Of a stretch of 9,035 bases of DNA, positions 6,805-9,035 are shown in pieces; positions within the stretch are counted from its first letter, which is position 1; each line of letters opens with the position of its first letter. The stretch is from Gammaproteobacteria bacterium (GTDB lineage: Bacteria > Pseudomonadota > Gammaproteobacteria > Pseudomonadales > Pseudomonadaceae), in assembly GCA_012735335.1 (NCBI GenBank), contig JAAYHO010000339.1:1-9035 (forward strand), in the 5' to 3' direction. The position numbers were made by a program, and so were the translations under genes. The notes under the pieces are model-generated. The model ran no database searches, had not been told where the DNA came from, and was given only the letters and a program-made list of their open reading frames with translations.

Positions 6805-7329
6805 ATGAAGTACAGATTGGGCAATGACCGGGTGGAAATGGCCGAAGGTGCCTGGATCGCCGAGACCGCCGTGGTGATCGGCAAGGTACGCCTGGAGAAG
6901 AACGCCAGTGTCTGGTTCAACGCGGTGTTGCGCGGTGATTGCGAGCTGATCCTGATCGGCGAGAACAGCAACGTGCAGGACGGTGCCATCATGCATACCG
7001 ACCCGGGCATACCGCTGACCCTCGGCAAAAACGTCACCGTCGGCCACAAGGCCATGTTGCACGGCTGCACCGTGGGCGATGGCAGCCTGATCGGCATCAA
7101 CGCCGTGGTGCTCAACGGCGCGAAGATCGGGCGCAACTGCATCATCGGCGCCAATGCGCTGATCCCGGAGGGCAAGGAAATCCCCGATGGCTCGCTGGTC
7201 ATGGGCTCCCCCGGCAAGGTGGTGCGCCAGTTGACCGAGCAGCAGCAACTCATGGTTGCCGCTGGTGCCGCCCACTACGTGCATAACGCTCAGCGCTTCC
7301 AGCGCGATCTGCATCCGCAGGAAGACTGA
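6805..7329 (+). CDS. Gamma-carbonic anhydrase family hexapeptide-repeat protein (YrdA/PaaY-like)
   Basis: The product is 174 residues and is mostly a left-handed beta-helix of imperfect hexapeptide repeats (about residues 10-135, for example IGKVRL, VTVGHK, CTVGDG, IGANAL), with a C-terminal helix. The three metal-binding histidines of gamma-class carbonic anhydrases are present at His64, His81 and His86. The trimer would bind zinc or iron at subunit interfaces. Many bacterial members are weak or inactive carbonic anhydrases, or act on thioesters, so activity is uncertain. Ribosome-binding AGGAG lies 7 nt before the ATG. The gene begins 25 nt after the NUDIX gene, and its TGA overlaps the next ATG by one base. 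Provision of bicarbonate for purine synthesis is an attractive but unproven link to purT. Confidence 0.9.
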   Translation: MKYRLGNDRVEMAEGAWIAETAVVIGKVRLEKNASVWFNAVLRGDCELILIGENSNVQDGAIMHTDPGIPLTLGKNVTVGHKAMLHGCTVGDGSLIGINAVVLNGAKIGRNCIIGANALIPEGKEIPDGSLVMGSPGKVVRQLTEQQQLMVAAGAAHYVHNAQRFQRDLHPQED

Positions 7330-7541
7330 TGGGCACGGAACTGCCGGTGAAGTCGCCCTGCGTGTATGTCTGCTGCCTGGACGACAACGATATCTGCATC
7401 GGTTGTCACCGTAGTGGAATGGAAATAACCGAGTGGGGGCGGGCCGACAACGAGCGCCGCCGGGAAATTCTCGCCCTGTGCGAAAGCCGCGCCCGCCAGC
7501 AGGGTGTATTGATGAATATTGCAACTCAGGAAGGACGATAG
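7329..7541 (+). CDS. DUF1289 cysteine-rich small protein
   Basis: The product is 70 residues with the DUF1289 signature: [20 protein letters not shown] (9-28) followed by [17 protein letters not shown]. Cys11, Cys15, Cys23 and Cys26 are spaced to bind a metal, probably zinc or an iron-sulphur centre; Cys16 is an extra one. There is no signal peptide or membrane segment. The function of the family is unknown. The start codon overlaps the preceding stop (TGATG), which implies translational coupling to the carbonic anhydrase-like gene. PurT begins 2 nt after its stop. Confidence 0.9.
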   Translation: MGTELPVKSPCVYVCCLDDNDICIGCHRSGMEITEWGRADNERRREILALCESRARQQGVLMNIATQEGR

Positions 7542-7543
7542 GC

Positions 7544-8725
7544 ATGCCCCGTATTGGAACGCCTTTAAGCGCAAATGCGACCCGTGTATTGCTGCTTGGC
7601 TCGGGTGAGCTGGGCAAGGAAGTGGCCATCGAGCTGCAGCGGCTGGGCTGCGAAGTCATCGCCGTGGACCGCTACGCCAACGCCCCGGCCATGCAGGTTG
7701 CCCATCGCAGTCATGTGATCAGCATGCTTGATGCCGCTGCCCTGCGTCAGGTGATCGAGCTGGAAAAGCCCAGCTACATAGTACCGGAGATCGAGGCCAT
7801 CGCCACCGCCGCGCTGGTCGAGCTGGAAGCCGAAGGCTACACCGTGATCCCCACCGCCCGCGCCGCGCAGCTGACCATGGACCGTGAAGGCATCCGTCGG
7901 CTGGCCAGCGAAGAACTGCAACTGCCGACCTCGCCCTACCGCTTTGCCGAAGGGCACGCCGACTATCTGGCTGCCGTGGCCGAGATTGGCCTGCCCTGTG
8001 TGGTCAAGCCGGTGATGAGCTCCTCCGGCAAGGGCCAGAGCCTGTTGCGCAGCGAGGCGGATATCGAAGCGGCCTGGGAGTATGCCCAGTCCGGTGGTCG
8101 TACCGGGGCAGGGCGGGTGATTGTCGAGGGTTTTGTCGATTTCGATTATGAAATCACCCTGCTGACCGTACGGCATGTCGGCGGCACCAGCTTCTGCGCG
8201 CCGATCGGTCACCGTCAGGAGGCGGGGGACTATCGCGAGTCCTGGCAGCCGCAGCAGATGAGCGAGCAGGCGCTGGCCCGGGCGCAGGACGTGGCGCAAC
8301 GCATTACCGATGCGCTGGGTGGTCGGGGCGTGTTCGGTGTGGAGTTGTTCATCAAGGGTGATCAGGTGTGGTTCAACGAGGTCTCACCGCGCCCGCATGA
8401 TACCGGTCTGGTCACGCTGATTTCCCAGGAGCTGTCCGAGTTTGCCCTGCATGCCCGGGCTATCCTCGGCCTGCCGATACCGCAGATCCGCCAGTTTGGC
8501 CCCTCTGCCTCGACGGTGGTCATGGCCGACGGGCGTTCTGAGTCGGTCAGCTACGGTAATCTGCACCAGGCCCTGAGCGAGCCGGATACCCAGCTGCGGC
8601 TGTTCGGCAAACCCGATGTCGACGGCCTGCGCCGCATGGGCGTGGCCCTGGCCCGGGACGACAGCACTGATCAGGCCCGCGCCAAGGCTCAGCGCGCGGC
8701 CCAGGCGGTAAATATCGAACTCTGA
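7544..8725 (+). CDS. purT: Formate-dependent phosphoribosylglycinamide formyltransferase (GAR transformylase 2)
   Basis: The product is 393 residues, the usual PurT length. It is an ATP-grasp enzyme that makes formyl-GAR from GAR, formate and ATP, the third step of purine synthesis, without needing formyl-tetrahydrofolate. Visible features are the N-terminal GSGELGKE (19-26), PEIEAIAT (81-88) for GAR binding, the ATP-binding glycine-rich loop SSSGKGQS (159-166), and the metal-binding carboxylates Glu267 (VELF) and Glu279 in [11 protein letters not shown] (278-288). The start has AGGAAGG upstream (7528-7534) and lies 2 nt after the DUF1289 stop. It ends the cluster, and a palindromic repeat begins almost immediately after its TGA in place of a standard T-run terminator. 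Confidence 0.97.
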   Translation: MPRIGTPLSANATRVLLLGSGELGKEVAIELQRLGCEVIAVDRYANAPAMQVAHRSHVISMLDAAALRQVIELEKPSYIVPEIEAIATAALVELEAEGYTVIPTARAAQLTMDREGIRRLASEELQLPTSPYRFAEGHADYLAAVAEIGLPCVVKPVMSSSGKGQSLLRSEADIEAAWEYAQSGGRTGAGRVIVEGFVDFDYEITLLTVRHVGGTSFCAPIGHRQEAGDYRESWQPQQMSEQALARAQDVAQRITDALGGRGVFGVELFIKGDQVWFNEVSPRPHDTGLVTLISQELSEFALHARAILGLPIPQIRQFGPSASTVVMADGRSESVSYGNLHQALSEPDTQLRLFGKPDVDGLRRMGVALARDDSTDQARAKAQRAAQAVNIEL

Positions 8726-8738
8726 GGCCACTCCACCG

Positions 8739-8775
8739 CCCATGGATTGCCACGGCCTCCGGCCTCGTAATGACG
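8739..8775. repeat. Palindromic repeat, right half only (copy 1)
   Basis: This matches the right half of the complete copy at 8819-8911: CCCATGGATTGCC, a small hairpin GGCC-TCC-GGCC (8754-8764), then CTCGTAATGACG. The left half is missing, and the block starts 13 nt after the purT stop. Some core-like sequence (CACTCC) remains between them. The loop differs from the other copies (TCC against TTC) while the stem is kept. Confidence 0.8.
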
Positions 8776-8818
8776 GCGGAGTGTAGGCGCGTGCACGGAG
8801 CAGGTTGCCTGCCTCCAT

Positions 8819-8911
8819 CGTCATTGCGAGAAGCGTAGCGACGCGGTAATCCAGTGCCTGCCGCGCACTCCGAGCCCATGGATTGCCACGGCCTTCGGCC
8901 TCGCAATGACG
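8819..8911. repeat. Complete mosaic palindromic repeat (copy 2)
   Basis: The element is 93 nt. It begins CGTCATTGCGAG and ends with its exact complement CTCGCAATGACG. The left arm holds a hairpin GCGT-AGCG-ACGC (8833-8844), the right arm a hairpin GGCC-TTC-GGCC (8890-8900). A second, inner inverted repeat pairs GGTAATCC with GGATTGCC, with one T-G mismatch that is a wobble in RNA. It resembles REP/BIME-type intergenic elements. No coding potential is credible. Confidence 0.88.
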
Positions 8912-8947
8912 ATGGTGAAGTCAGCCAAAGAGGGTAACCCCACTCCC

Positions 8948-9035
8948 CGTCATTGCGAGGAGCGTAGCGACGCGGCAATCCAGTGCCCGCCGCCCGCTCC
9001 GAACCCATGGATTGCCACAGCCTTCGGCCTCGCAA
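8948..9035. repeat. Mosaic palindromic repeat, cut by window end (copy 3)
   Basis: The 88 visible bases align without gaps to the first 88 of copy 2, with 7 differences. Here the inner inverted repeat is perfect (GGCAATCCA with TGGATTGCC), but one base of the right-arm hairpin is changed (AGCC in place of GGCC). The final bases lie beyond the window. Copies 2 and 3 start 129 nt apart, and the spacers between copies are unrelated in sequence. Confidence 0.87.

Noticed and set aside
6793..7659. Minus-strand open frame (288 codons) over the carbonic anhydrase-like and DUF1289 genes
   Set aside because: It spans three genes with strong family signatures on the plus strand and is a shadow frame.
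8547..9035. Minus-strand open frame over the repeat cluster, with repeated motifs such as GLPRRYA and RND
   Set aside because: The protein-level repetition comes from the palindromic DNA repeats. Such peptides are a common false gene call; there is no ribosome-binding site and the frame runs into purT.
8739..9035. CRISPR array
   Set aside because: Repeat units are about 93 nt with internal inverted repeats, only two to three copies, and spacers of unequal length (43 and 36 nt). No Cas gene is nearby.

Overview
The window reads as a chromosomal segment of a gammaproteobacterium in or near the Pseudomonadales. The evidence is the purT operon with its gamma-carbonic anhydrase, DUF1289 and NUDIX partners, a Pseudomonas-type dihaem cytochrome c peroxidase behind an Anr/FNR box, and a ZnuD-like receptor behind a Zur box. 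The trimethylamine monooxygenase-type gene at the left edge suggests a marine or saline member (Halopseudomonas-like); this is inference, since no phylogenetic marker is present. The DNA is gene-dense and moderately GC-rich, and every recognised gene looks intact except the one cut by the left edge.

Left part (1-3822): a partial flavin monooxygenase gene (tmm type, minus strand) is transcribed divergently from a TonB-dependent zinc receptor (znuD type, plus strand). The 266-nt gap between them is AT-rich and holds a perfect 15-nt Zur-type palindrome, candidate promoters for both genes, and several inverted repeats. Three of these would lie in the 5' leader of the tmm mRNA. A small NIF3/YqfO-like gene follows znuD. 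A perfect 30-nt palindrome at 3793-3822 then serves as a shared terminator for the convergent genes on either side.

Middle part (3840-5991, all minus strand): a NUDIX hydrolase with a zinc ribbon and an L,D-transpeptidase (YkuD) overlap by 4 nt and form one transcription unit. The dihaem peroxidase gene lies downstream of them. Its probable own promoter carries a perfect TTGAT-N4-ATCAA Anr/FNR site that overlaps the transpeptidase stop codon, so the peroxidase is probably induced at low oxygen.

Right part (6180-8725, plus strand): a CoA-pyrophosphatase-type NUDIX hydrolase, a gamma-class carbonic anhydrase-like protein, a DUF1289 protein and PurT are packed with gaps of 25 nt, a 1-nt overlap and 2 nt, so they are probably co-transcribed. 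PurT gives formate-dependent GAR formylation in purine synthesis.

Right edge (8726-9035): no gene. It carries two and a half copies of a roughly 93-nt mosaic palindromic repeat with 12-nt terminal inverted repeats and two different internal hairpins. The last copy is cut by the window end. I found no evidence for a new defence, mobile or biosynthetic system. The items most worth a second look are the structured tmm leader, the repeat cluster, and the two metal/oxygen operators.
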